NCBI GenBank assembly: GCA_022695795.1
Contig: MU404081.1
Span: forward strand, 124,001-188,000
DNA: 64,000 bases
Direction of reading: 5' to 3'
DNA from: Biscogniauxia marginata
Lineage: Eukaryota > Ascomycota > Sordariomycetes > Xylariales > Xylariaceae
Below are positions 23,942 through 35,619 of this stretch, in pieces. Both the position numbers and the translations under genes were made by a program. Each line of letters starts with the position of its first letter. The stretch's first letter is position 1. The notes beneath the pieces are model-generated. The model was not told where the DNA came from. It did not search any database and saw nothing but the letters and a program-made list of their open reading frames with translations.

Positions 23942-24512
23942 GTAAGTATAGCTTTTTTTTTTTTCCTTTTACCTATTGTTTTTTGGTCTGTTTTACCCTT
24001 TTTCCCCCTATTCTCCTAATACACGCAAACATTATGTGATTCATATTGCCCGGCAACCGGGCATTCAATGGAAGGGATTTTTATGCGTAAACCACCGGAG
24101 CACCCCTTTTGTGGCATTTACTCCCAGCCCGCCGGCACTTCACAAAACATTAAACACCACTCACTGCTCGAGAGTGACAATACGGCAAAACAAAAGAGAC
24201 AAAAAAAAAAAAAGGTTCGCTGGTGCCTTGGGGGATTTATTTTCTTCACATCTTTTTTCTCCCCAAAATCATCCATTTCTATACCGCTCACCCCTTCCTC
24301 AACTCCCCGACTCAACACGCCTTTCTACCGGCACCCTCTTTTTTTTCTATTCTACCATCTCGACAATCGGGTCATTGGCCTTTCCGTCATCTGGCAGGTA
24401 CAAATTTGCAGGGAGCTGTGACCTGCTGGTCTATTCACGTGCAAAGTGCGCGCTAGGAAGTTTGTCCCTTGTCCCGGAGGCATCTGGTCCAACCACGGCT
24501 ACACCGCACGCC
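23942..24512 (+). other. Pyrimidine-rich leader / intron-like stretch
   Basis: T- and C-rich DNA between the short exon and the proline-rich gene's ATG. It is probably intron and 5' leader. One frame stays open by base composition only (residues such as runs of F, S and P). Confidence 0.45.
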
Positions 24513-25926
24513 ATGGGCACTCCTTCAAAGACTGCAGATAAAAAAGCCAAGCAGTCTTGTCCTTCTCCCACTCCCACTCCCACTCCCACTCCCACCACCC
24601 ACAACCATAACACACACCAACTTCCTCCACGACGATCTCCATCGCAGCCCCCGTCGCGACCTCCGTCACAGGCCAGAGAACGGATCACTACAGATCCGAC
24701 ATACCAAAGACCCGGTCCGGGATTCCCGCACCAAGTCACCAACCTACCAGGTGGTCTCTTCGACACACGCGACTCTCTCCGCCAGCCGCAGCCGCCGCCG
24801 CAATTCTTTCCCGTCCCCGGCTTCCCTGCTCAGGCCAACCCTTCAATTCCTTCCACCACTTACCCTCTTCTCTTTACCGCTTCGACGCAACTGCCCACCA
24901 TGGCCACAGTCGGTAGTGGTGTTATGCCCAACGCCCAGGCGCAGCATTTCCAGCCTCAGGTCCCCGACACCACTCATGGGCCGTACGTGCACACTTACTA
25001 CCCTCGCCACGATGGCATGCCCAACGGTGCCCCCGTTCAGAATGGGCCCCCCATGTTTCAGGCCATGGGCGGTCCTGTGCCCATTCAACAGGTAGCTACA
25101 ATCCCCCAGACGCAGCCCTTGGTCGGATTTCAGATTGTCCAGTATTTTGTCCCCCAGCCAACAACTATCTTTCAGGGAACTGCCCCGCCTCAGATGATAT
25201 ACTACCTTGTGAATAATGCAAGTCAACTCCAAAGTCCAGCACCTAAGCCGGGTGCGACTGATGCGCGCCCCTCAGCCTTGCCATCATCAGATGAACACGT
25301 CCTAACGGCCTCTCCCGCTTTGGAGCAAACTTTTCTTTTCCTTTCTTGAATCATTTGTTTATTTTTAATCTCTTCGCTCTTCACCTCTGTCGCATACATC
25401 GGATAAGACAGCACGCTAACTTGTGTTTACTTTCCAGGTCCAGGGTGGGATGGCAACGGCCCCTATTCCGATGATGGCACCCGGTCAACCCCAGCCCGTC
25501 TACATCCAGGGTCAACCTATGTCTTTCGCCAATCAGCCTCCGCAGATGATGGCGCACCCCGGCCATGTCATGTCTCAGCCCGGCACCGTCCCCGCCATGG
25601 CTTACCCCCAGGCCTGTGGTGGTGGTGGCCCTACTATGATCCCAGGTAATGGCCCCCCTGGCGCCCAATTCCCTCCCGATATCATGGGCATAGGCAAGAC
25701 GGCCATGGAGGTCCAAGCCGAGCAGGCCCTCGCCGCTGAGTCCAACCAGGCCCTCGAGCCGCAGGACATGAAGCCTGCCGACGATGACGTCTCGCGTATG
25801 TATTATTGCCGTGAGCCTGACGGTGTGTGGTTGCAGCGCAACAGATATTCCATTGACAAGATGGGCTGCTTCCGCTGGTATGTCTGGCCCAACGGTGTCT
25901 TCTACGCCGTCCGACTTGCCGACTAG
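24513..25926 (+). CDS. Proline-rich protein with conserved aromatic C-terminal module
   Basis: The model is exons 24513-25208 and 25438-25926, 394 residues. The ATG at 24513 starts MGTPSKTADKKAKQ. The intron uses the weaker donor GTGAAT and a strong acceptor (GCTAAC branch site, TTTCCAG), giving QMIYYL followed by VQGGMATA. Most of the protein is Pro/Gln/Met-rich low complexity, including a PTPTPTPTPT run from a CCCACT microsatellite. The last 45 residues form an ordered, aromatic-rich module (MYYCREPDGVWLQRNR ... GCFRWYVWPNGVFYAVRL), similar in style to C-terminal modules of other fungal hypothetical proteins. No membrane segment is seen. Function unknown. Two intron-like segments follow the stop codon. 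The 5' end is uncertain. Confidence 0.65.
24566..24595. repeat. CCCACT hexanucleotide repeat in coding sequence
   Basis: About five tandem units encode alternating Pro-Thr near the N-terminus of the proline-rich protein. Confidence 0.9.
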
Positions 25927-27836
25927 AGAGGACCACGGCCTCGGTAAGTAACTCTCCTCAGATATTTGCGCCTTGCGCGGCTAAGCTGACCTTCTCAGAT
26001 ACTCTACACCAGCTCGTCGGTCATCGTCGATTCTCTCGGTTTATGCGCCCATGCGATTCTTGTCGCCGTCATGTGCTTTCCTTTGTCACATCTGCGCGAT
26101 GGTTTACCGCAACAAGGAGTTTCACGGATTGGTAAGTTCACTATTATCTCTCCATTGACGCGAAATTCACTGCTAATAGACACCCAGGCCTTTTGCTATT
26201 TGCTTTTTTTTTTCCTATTGTTGTACAGAAGAGATTCCCCCGTTGATCTCCTACCACGAACCTCGACTGCACCCGACCAATGGTTAGACAAAAGAGTGAA
26301 CAAGTGAAAAGGGGTTAAAAGAATATGGTGGAAGTTTGTCACGAGGTCGTAGTAGTCAGTCGCCTTGATTAGCAGCAGGAACGACACTGCATTGCCATAA
26401 GGTTGACGACCTTCCCTCGTGCTTTGTGTTGCGGGGTCCATTCTGGTGGTTCATTTTGCAATTTCATTTCCTTCCATTAGGTACCTAGCCGGTCATAGGA
26501 ATAGAGGATCCGTGTGTGTCCGCCAAACTTGTCCTTAGGTGATAATTCGTCTTCTGTGAAAGGTCGGTATATGGATCATAAAGTAGTCAAAAGGGTTTGA
26601 TAAGTGAGCATTGAGGTACCTAGGTATAGTAATGACGTGACGTTGATCAAGGGCAGTCTTATTAGTGGTGGTTGAGGCGACTAAGCAAGACATTGTCTCA
26701 CAGCAAGGATCAGCTAGATGCCTATTCCGTTCAGCTGCATGACCCTCTGTGCACAGACCACCTCTAGGTCTCGCCTCAAAAGTCAATCTGGAATTAGAGC
26801 TGAGATCCGGGCTTTCCTTTTCTTGTCTTCTTACATGTATGATGTATTGGGTACCTGCCTATCAAAACTCTGTTTTGAGAAAAGTACAATTGATGTCTAA
26901 AATTAGTTTCCTTACACTCCCAGGTCTCATAAGGAGAAAATCATAGTCTTGGTTGTATCTGTCACAGACACCTGGCCGTTTATTGGCCCGTGCACAGCAT
27001 GTACATACCTACCTACCTAGGTACCTAGTACCTACAGCTGATTAGATCTAGAGAGACCTTCTCTCACCAGCACAACAACAAGTAAAATCAGTACCCTACA
27101 GTAGGTATCTTACGAATCGCTACTATCATATATTTCATCTTTTCTTTTACCTAGGTAGCTACCCAGTCCTTCCTACTTGACCTGCCCGTTTCCGCATCGT
27201 CGTCTACTCCTCCCAGCCAGGGTATTGTAGAATATCTACCTAGCTTTCCCTACTACCTAGACAGTGAGTGTGTCCTCGAGGACCTTTGCCCCGGTAGCAG
27301 ATCGTCTTATCGATTGGCTACCTAGTATTCAACGAACGTCGAGGCGTTAGATACCTAAGCAATTATTGAATGAATGCATGGGGACATGTGACGAAACTTT
27401 TCGAACAGCCTTCTCCCTCTTTGGCCGTCAATACTACCTACACAACACAAATTCCCGGGGCTGGGGCTTGTACATAATAATAAGTCTGTCTACGGTATCT
27501 CTCGGGGATCTCATTCTGGCGCTGCCGTTCCGGAAGGAAGCCTTCGACCTACGAGACCTTGATGGGTAAGGTGATAAATGCAGGTATGTACGTACGGCAG
27601 CTGCCGGCGGTCTGGAAGGCCGGTTCAGCTAGCCTGCCAGCCTGCCTGCCCCTCGGTATATGTACCACACCCGGAAAGAAGACTTAGGTGGTTGGGTGAT
27701 TCGCTCATGGGGGAATGACTGACTTCGTATGTAATATGATTCGCAGGCTTAACGGGAACCCCTGCGTACGGCCCGCAAAGGCGGATAAGGCGCCGTCTAC
27801 GCTAGTATTGGAAGTTGTCCGAGACTGCTCCCCTAG
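25927..27836 (+). other. 3' region with two intron-like segments, then gene-poor DNA
   Basis: After the stop, GTAAGT donors at 25943 and 26132 pair with acceptors at 25998 and 26187, making two 56-base introns with CTGAC/CTAAT branch sites, apparently in the 3' UTR. Beyond about 26300 nothing codes. AGGTACCT palindromes occur at 26614-26621 and 27018-27027. Confidence 0.5.
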
Positions 27837-28489
27837 TACTCCAGATTACACGATGGGTATATATCATCCATAGCTGTATTTTTGAGGTGCCAGAGGAGCC
27901 GACCTATACAGGTGTGTTTCATCACGATCACGGTATGGGCGGTGCTTTGGACCTGTCTCATAACTGTGGTCCAATGCCGTCCTGTCCAATACGACCGGCT
28001 TCGACACACGCACACGATCCCCGGTGGGTGTCTAAGCGAGGAAACAATACTAGGCTTGACATATGCCGCTGCTGCCATGAAAGCTTGTGCAGATTGGGTG
28101 CTTGGCCTGCTTCCAGTCGCTTTAGTGTGTAATCTAGGCCGGGCGAGGAGGGCCGAGCGAGATATCCGTCGCCGGCATTCTAGCTCTTGGGTCCGTGTAC
28201 GGTGCCCATATCATTTGCAATCAATTGCACACACCTCGACCTTACCTCTAACAGGTAGCTACATGGCAACGCGTCAGCAGCGACAATCGTCCGTTTCCCG
28301 TATGTGTGGCAGTTAGCGCATGATGACGACTTCCCGTATGAATTCACGGATCTTGCCATCTGGTCTGCCGTCGAGATCGGTCTCAGGTTTACAGCGTCAT
28401 TGTTCGCAACCTTACGGCCGCTGCTCCGGCACTTGTTTGGGGCTCCGCAGCCCCAAACCTCGAGACCTCCTCGTATCATCCATCACTGA
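27837..28489 (+). pseudogene. Relic of a PTH11-like (fungal rhodopsin-domain) receptor
   Basis: Three pieces in different frames match the second half of the fungal rhodopsin-like integral membrane domain. The first (to about 28157) has ITVWAVLWTCLITVVQCRPV and LTYAAAAMKACADWVLGLLP. The second (about 28153-28194) reads SEISVAGILALGS in another frame. The third (28271-28489) reads ASAATIVRFPYVWQL and FTDLAIWSAVEIGLRFTASL. The second and third could be joined by an intron (GTGTAC at 28195 to an acceptor near 28254-28258). The first and second cannot, because only about one base separates the frames; removing the C near 28158 would give RRAEEISVAGILALGS. The N-terminal helices are absent and upstream frames have stops. 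Intact family members act as plasma-membrane sensors. I call this a broken, truncated copy. Confidence 0.65.
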
Positions 28490-31221
28490 AAAGGGGTTTC
28501 GGTACCATGATGTTCCACTGACGAGGCCAAAGCGGTGACAGTCGCTCCTACAGATTTGGCGGGACTCCCCAAAGCCCTGTTTCTAGTCTTCGAGAGCTTT
28601 TTGGCAGAATGAAATACGGCTGTGTGGTTTAGCATAGTCCAACGATCATCAACTATTGGCATCATGCGTCATATCCCACATCCCGCGTCCCACATCCCGC
28701 ATCCCACGCGAATTACTAACATAGAACCAGCCGAACTAGTATAGAGGCATCTACGCACAGTGCGTGTCGAGATATAAATGGACGGATTGCCATCTTCGTG
28801 GCCCCGCGGCCGAGATCTTAGGATACGGAGGGCGCATAGGTTTATACGACTGACCAATATCCCGAATGATTTCTTAGGAAGACCACAGGCTAGATGTTGA
28901 AATGAACTCGAAGTTATCCGGGAGGAGTGCACTGAGCAACGACAACATCACCGTCCGAGAACATTGCGTTTGAAAGCCGTTTCGTAATGGGCACTTGGCC
29001 GAAACTACTGCTCGACTGTGGTACCCGCAATAGCACAGCCGGAGTAATAAGAGAGTGTGTAGTCTGTATACGCGTGGAAGGCTGGACAGGCTATATTCTA
29101 AAGAGAATAGCAAATTACTCTAATAAGAAGCTCAAGTGCCGGGTCTATATGTGTCGCCTATGACGCGCGTTACTGCGTTTATTATACATGCAGTCTAGAC
29201 CAATGAGCATGCCAGAAAAGCACACCCCGCGTCAAAGAGACCCTTGGCCCGAGAGACGATCTGGATTGCCAAGCAGGGCAAAGACCGGAGTTCCGCGGAG
29301 ATAGGAAGGAGTTCAATGCCGGTTCGGAGATCAGCATCGGATATACCTTTTACTGGCTGTTGCGTCCAAGGATAGTCCATCCAAAATACAAATGAGAGAT
29401 ATCTAGCGACAAGTTGTGCGCATACGAAATTGGGTTATCTCTCGGCTATAAGGATGCGGGATACGTGGCTGGCTAAATAGGGGATAAGCTGCGATACTGG
29501 TCTATATTATTAATGCTGACAGCGTTTCAATGGGGGAGGGATAATATACGAGAAGATGATGCTCGGTACGTGTTCCGATCTGCAATGTGCGTGCCCTTAT
29601 ACACGTCTTGGCTACTGGGGATTAGGTTATGGTTTATAACTACCTACCTAGTGAGGATATAAGGCTCATCATTGATTTGATTCCTTGCCTCTCTTGTTCC
29701 ACAGTTGCTCTCCCCTTAGTATTTTTAAGTGCCCATAGGATTCCCTATATGGTCCATGATAATCATGCCTCGATAAATCCCCAGACTTAAACGAGCGTCG
29801 AGGAGGATGGAGGAAGAAGGGAGAGAATATAAAAATAACGCGCCTGTAGACTGACGAGTCATGTTCTCCTCGATCTCGATGAAGAATTGAAACAAATGAG
29901 GCTGTGAGGGTAGTGTAAAAGCGAATCCTTGCATACTTAGTTTAAACTCCAGGTTACCCTAGTATCTCCGTTTCTCGAGGATAGAGGCAGGGCTTTCGAT
30001 GTGTCTGCTCTTTTCTGTGTCTACACTACCACTTACATACCCCATCTAACCAGATTCAAAATTTATTAACGAGACTTCTTTCCGTTGTCTCTACTAGCTT
30101 GTCTGTTCTTTGATTAAGAAACCATTCTCTGAAGAGGTTGTGCGTTTCAAGTAATGGATAGGGTTCTCAAAAGGAGAGGTAACTGTCACCTGACGGTCCC
30201 ACCAGTAGGTACCAGCTAGGCTACAATGGGTAAGCATGAGGTTCCTTGGCAGGAACCCTTATCCATTATGACGTCACATTATAGAGTTGTCAGCCCAATA
30301 GCCGTGAACTAAATATGCGTAGTTCCTAGCCCGTACATATTTTTATTTATTACCTAAACCACATATTGATGTACATGTAAGTCTTATCTAAAACATGAAG
30401 ACAACTGGGGTTGTTGTCACTGCATACATAGAGTACCTGTCCATGCAGCCTGGGACTCACGTATTAATTTGTCATCTTAGAATATCAACAACTATACCAT
30501 TAGTAAGCTCCAGTAACATGGACCAACCTACCCGCGACGAAACCTCGGCTCCGCATTATATTGAAACATTACCCCTTTAGGGTAGGTAGCATTGCTGTCA
30601 CCGAGACACCTTAACCCTCTATACACGGCTCCTGCCAGACCTGCGCGCCTCAACTTATCTCGTCGCCGCCTCCTTCAGAGCTACGAACGTAACCTCAAGT
30701 TTTCGTGCCTGCGACCATCCCACAAGGACCTCTCCTCGTAAATTGAACGGTTACATTTAGTCGGAGTAGGTATCATCACCGTCTCAGGTGTCTATCTGTC
30801 TTGTTCTCTTGTTCCCTATGGCAAGATCGACCCCGGGGAGCGGAGTTCCTCTCCCCCTGGTAACCAAGATTTATATATCCATGGCTCGTCCTTGCGACCC
30901 AGTTCCCCACGTCGGCCCGTCTTGGGGGCGCGAGACGAGCGCGATGACCGACTCAGGGCGAAGGTAGTTGGGTGTACCGTTTCATTCCTGGTTATGTAAG
31001 GCCTATCTGCTACCATGTCCCACATGTGTGCAGACGACATGTTATAGATATATAGCGGACCTCGTTCGACCACGGCATAGCTGGTTTCTTTCATTCCCTG
31101 GCTATCAAAAGAAGAAAAAAACTGGATAACGAGCTTCTTCTTTTCAGAGACGAACGAGGAACGAAGAACGAAAAGGATTCAAGGAATTATAACACAAAAC
31201 AAGAGGATTCATTCGATAATC
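28490..31221. other. Gene-poor stretch
   Basis: The 2.7 kb between the receptor relic and the O-methyltransferase has only short unrecognisable open frames on either strand. A small CATCCCGC/CATCCCAC minisatellite occurs at 28674-28709. Confidence 0.5.
28674..28709. repeat. Short C-rich minisatellite
   Basis: Four to five imperfect 7-base units (CCCACAT, CCCGCGT, CCCACAT, CCCGCAT, CCCACGC) in tandem. Confidence 0.8.
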
Positions 31222-33089
31222 ATGGGGGGATCGCGATCTTTAGCCGAGCTGTCTTCGGTCGTCCAGCGCAGCCTCTCTTCCATTGATCAAGCTCTCAAAG
31301 CCAACGGGTCACCCCAGCCCTCCCTGGACCGCGGCTCCGCTGTCTTCACGCCCCCTGAGGGCTTAGAAGAAACTCGTCTCGAGCTTTGTAAGTAAATACT
31401 GATGTCCAACTCCTTTCTTTCTACCCTCCCCTTCTTTAACCCAGTATCCTATAGAGTTATGCTTTCTTTTCCCTGATCAGACTTCCTAATCTTGCAAAAT
31501 GGCTTTCTTTCTTCCTTTCCAAGGAAGAAAGGAGAGAGAAGAAAAACCGATGATATATGGGTTTAGCTAAAAGTATGGAAATTACTAACTCTGCCGTAGA
31601 CGACGCTATCGATGAGCTTCAATCTCTACTAAGAAGTCCCACAGACCATTTGTACCAACGCACGACTTTATCTGTAGGTTCCTCCCAACTTTTCTTCCCC
31701 CTTTCTCCCTTTCGTTCACGTAATAGCTACACGTGAAGGGAGAAGAGAGAGAGAGAGATAGAATAAATTCCCATATTGGAAACTGAAAAACTCTCGTCAT
31801 CTACTTAGTTTATTTGATACTGCATTACAGCCCGGAACAAACTTACTGACGTAATATAGTTTCTTGAGCTCGGCACTTACGACCTGGTAACGCATTTCGA
31901 GATCCCGCAGGCCCTAGGCCTCGAAGAGACGCTCTCGTATGCTGAACTTGGCCGTCGCATCGGGCTCCCGGAGGATGACACGCGGCGGATCGTGCGCGGC
32001 GCCATCAGCTTGCGGCTGTTCGATGCCGTGGTGTCTCCCTCCCAGGGCGAAGAAAAGATCCGGCACAACACGCTCTCGGCAACCCTCGCGACGGACCCCG
32101 AACTTAGTAGCTTCCTCCGGGCCATGGCGACGGCAGGCAACGCGTTGCTCGTGAACGGGGCGAAGGCGCTGCGGATGGGCGACATATCGCAGTGCGCGTT
32201 CTCCATCGCCCACGATGGGAAGTCGTTCTTCGATTACGCGAAGGACCACCCGGAACTCGAGGACGAATTCAAGAAGGCCATGACGATGCAGAGCAGGGCG
32301 CCCGGTTACCACGTCTCGGCCACGGCCGAGGCCGTCGGCTGGGGGGACGGCAATGCGGGCTCGCAATGGTGCCCGGAGACCATCGTCGACGTGGGCGGGT
32401 CCACGGGGACCCTGTCCAAGGCCCTGCTCGTGCGGTACCCGAAGATCCGGTCTGCGACGGTGCAGGACCTGCCGGAGGTGGTGGCGGGCCAGCAGCAGAA
32501 CCAGCAGCAACATGATAAAGAGTTCGCGGGCCGGCTCAGCTTTGCGGCGCACAACTTTTTCCAGGACCAGCCGGTGAAGAACGCCGACGCATACCTCCTC
32601 CGCACCATCCTGCATGACTGGCCCGATGAGCGCGCCGCCGAGATACTGCGGAGGCAGATCCCCGCGCTCAAGCCCGGCGCCCGGATTATTATTAACGACT
32701 TCTGCGTGCCGCCGCCGGCCCCGCGGTCGGAATTTAGGGATCGGCCTGCTAGGTACGTAGACCGCCCGGTTCTAGATTGTTTTGGCTCTTGTCTTTCGAG
32801 GGGGGAGGTTTTTTTTTTCTCAAACCTCGCCCATTTTGGGTTCTCAACATGTCGGCTGGGTAGCTACTTGAAGTGTCTTTCGTTTCTTTTAGCAAAAGTT
32901 CATAGCTGACTAACGGATGTATGCAGGGCGTACGACCTTCTCATGAGGACCGTGTTTAACGGCAAAGAGCGCAGCCTCGACGACTGGAAGAGGCTGCTGG
33001 CGGCAGCCGATCCCCGTTTCGAGCTCAAGCAAGTGACGACGCCAGAAGGGGCCAAGCTTTCCGTCATCGAGGTCGTCTGGCGAGGATGA
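31222..33089 (+). CDS. Class II SAM-dependent O-methyltransferase
   Basis: Exons 31222-31387, 31600-31673, 31860-32752 and 32927-33089 give 431 residues with every junction in frame. The N-terminal half is the winged-helix dimerisation region (SLAELSSVVQRSLSSID, FEIPQALGLEETLSYAELGRRIGL). The SAM site VDVGGSTGTLSKALL starts at about residue 256. The catalytic-base motif LRTILHDWPDE has its histidine at about 332. The C-terminus (RAYDLLMRTVFNGKERSLDDW) is also typical. Such enzymes methylate hydroxyl groups of polyketides and other secondary metabolites. No polyketide synthase, peptide synthetase, transporter or pathway regulator is adjacent, so it is an orphan tailoring enzyme here. The catalytic domain is GC-rich and stands out from its AT-rich surroundings. 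The substrate cannot be told from sequence. Confidence 0.92.
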
Positions 33090-34488
33090 GGTTGAAGTAG
33101 GAGTGGAAGTGGGAGTGGAAGTAGCGTTGCCAATGAACGCCTGCTGACAGAACGAGACTCGTTGGCTGGTTGGTGAGCATAGCATTATTACCTATACCTA
33201 CGTAGCCTCCTGATTTGTGTAAGTAGGTAGACATAGCGGGAACGAGGCTTTCACTGCATCACTAAGCAACGAGCCTAAGGAGGCTTATTGTGAAGGAACA
33301 GTTTGTACTAGATGATAAACAGAGGGGGCATTTGAGTGTAAAAGGACCGCTTCCTCGTGTAGGTTTAGTTCTACGGGTATAACATCGTGATAAGACATGC
33401 ATATGTACTATATACCGTTTCAACACACAATTGGAGAATTCATCATCTTCATGCTACATCTACATATGGCCTGCTATTTTCAGGGCTTGCAAAAGAATAT
33501 AGTGCTGCTACGTATATCTACTGCCGCGTGTTCTGGGATATTGTTTCATGGTGTCTGATAACTCTCACTCAATATTGTCTACGTGACGTTGTAGGGTCTC
33601 ATGGAATTTCCTGGCGATTATCCGAGGATCTAGATTTTTAATTCTTAGGCGCCTATGAATTTAGTAATCATTTTCATGTAACATGAAACGGCACTACTTA
33701 GTAGTACAATGCACCTTTGAAATGAAAGTGAACTCTAGAAACTGGAACTTATGTAAATCCGTAAGAGTTACATGATAAGCCGTTCATAAATTGTTCACTT
33801 GATTTATGTCACGTAGGGTCGGCAAGCTAGGTACAACCAGTGTATTCCTATGGGTAGGGTGCAGAACAAGACAAACGCTTAGTCTTCCTAAGACTAAGCT
33901 GGGGAGAAGAAGTCCTTATATAGGCTGGGGCAAGTTTAATGCAAAGCCGAAGGCCCTTGTATAAGACCTTGCCTCTAGTTCCCCCGTGATAAATTATAAG
34001 CATTAAAATCTACCAACTTAGATTAATTGAAGAAACAGAGGTTGAAAAACTGAATTAAAATAATAAAAAGTAAACGTTAACCATTTAAAAAGGGGAATAA
34101 AGACATTATAATAAAAGGGAAAGGGGGAGAGAGGAAACATGTGTTTTTAACTATAAATATAAATGTCGACCTATTAACTTTAGTCGATTAATACTCGCAT
34201 TAAGACTCATGTATAATGTAACTCTCATTGGTCCCACTTTTAACCACACATATTCTTCGTCTCCAGTCAAGAACTAAAAAAAAAAAAAAAAAAAAAAAAT
34301 TTAATCTTATCTCAACGTCTTTTAAATTCTCTGGGTCTCTCCCGTGTTCCTCTAATCTGTCTACCATACCCACTCCTTATCCCGTCCCACCACCCTTTCG
34401 TTGCTCTCTCCTCTTACAAAAAGGGGGTTTTTTTCTTCTCGATCTTTCACATCGCAATAGAGAGAATGCAATGATCCCATAAAACGCG
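33090..34488. other. AT-rich intergenic stretch before RMP1
   Basis: No gene seen. About 33640-34270 is strongly AT-rich and contains an exact 9-bp hairpin at 33879-33899 (CTTAGTCTT / AAGACTAAG, loop CCT) and a run of 24 A at 34276-34299. It may be decayed repeat DNA; I cannot name an element. Confidence 0.5.
34276..34299. repeat. Poly(A) tract of 24
   Basis: An uninterrupted run of A about 190 bases upstream of the RMP1 start codon. It could be a promoter poly(dA:dT) element or the scar of a retroposed sequence. Confidence 0.9.
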
Positions 34489-35031
34489 ATGACCACACTA
34501 ACAGCAACGTCGACCGCGTCCCCAGGCGGCGGCGGCGGCGGCGACGGCAACCATAATAACACCGATACGCCGCCGCAGCCGCAGCCGTACTCGCAGGCCC
34601 TAGACCGGCTGCAGCCGCTGCAGCCGCTCCTGCGCGGCCTCGCCCACCGCAACCGGAACCAGCACCGGCGGTCGGCGTGGTGGGGCGCGCTGGGCATGAC
34701 GCGGCGGCACGTGGACAAGCTGGTCTCGGAGCTTCTCCTGCTCCTGTCGAGGTCGAAGAACGCGAAGAAGAAGAAGCGAAGAGAGGAGGAGGAGGAGGAG
34801 GCGGTAGTAGTAGTAGTAGTAGTAGTGATGGTGGCCCGCCGCGCCCGCTGGCTGCGCGACGTCCTCGCGCCCCGCTGCTACCGCGCCTTCTCGCAGCTCG
34901 CCGCCGACAACCAGTTCGCGACGCTCGGGGTCGTGCTCCTGGGGGCGCTGGCCCAGGTGCACGCCGCGTGCGGGGCCTGCGTCGAGCCGTCTTCTTATCT
35001 TTCTTCTTCGTCTACGTCCGGACTCATGCCC

Positions 35032-35072
<41 letters not shown>

Positions 35073-35619
35073 GCCACTGCCATCGGCGTCCAAGGACAAA
35101 AGCACACCACCTCTTATCGGGAAGCGGGAGGGTGCCGCGGGAGGGGCGCGCGTGTCCCGCGAAGAAGCGGCGGAGGCGGAGGCGGAGAGGCTGCGGAGGA
35201 GGGGGCAGAGGAAGAACGCGTCCGCAGCGGCTACGGCTACGGCTACGGCTACGGCTAATCGTGCCTCTCCCTCCATGGATCCGGCTCAGCCGGCGGAGAA
35301 GAACAACAACAATAACAACAAAAAGAAGCGCAATAGGGCGAAGGTGAGGGAGGAAGAAGGACACGAAGGGAATAACAACGTGGAGAGAACGGCCACTACT
35401 GCTACTACCACTGCTGTCGCGGCTAACGATGATAGGGCAGCAACAGTATCATCAGGGCGAGATGTCCCTATTCCCATCACCACTATTACTACGAAGTCGG
35501 CCACAGTCAAGAAAGGAGACCCCGGCCATGGTAACGAGGGTGAACAGAAGCCGGTAAGAAAGAAGAAGAAGACCAAAAAGGGCAACGAGTTTGATGACCT
35601 ATTCAAGAGACTACTTTGA
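34489..35619 (+). CDS. RMP1: RNase MRP subunit Rmp1-like protein
   Basis: Rmp1 is an RNA-binding protein specific to RNase MRP, the nucleolar ribonucleoprotein that processes pre-rRNA and some mRNAs. The intronless frame encodes 376 residues. Family features are the segment LLRGLAHRNRNQHRRSAWW (about 47-65), then RRHVDKLVSELLLLLS, then WLRDVLAPRCYRAFSQLAAD and TLGVVLLGALAQVH (about 122-158), and an acidic-basic end (GNEFDDLFKRLL). Between the two conserved halves sit runs of Glu (6) and Val (8 to 9) encoded by GAG and GTA repeats. A run of about 14 Ser follows from a TCA repeat, and Ala-Thr repeats from GGCTAC units. The tail is Lys-rich, as expected of a nucleolar protein. These expansions make it longer than typical members. 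It converges on TUP1. Confidence 0.85.
34783..34826. repeat. Adjacent GAG and GTA trinucleotide repeats in RMP1
   Basis: GAG units (34783-34800) run into GTA units (34804-34826) and encode poly-Glu then poly-Val within the conserved domain region. Confidence 0.9.
35032..35072. repeat. TCA trinucleotide repeat in RMP1
   Basis: Thirteen or more TCA units encode a poly-Ser run in the RMP1 linker. Confidence 0.92.

Noticed and set aside
31914..32615. 233-codon minus-strand frame
   Set aside because: It lies opposite the O-methyltransferase catalytic domain and reflects its GC-rich codons.
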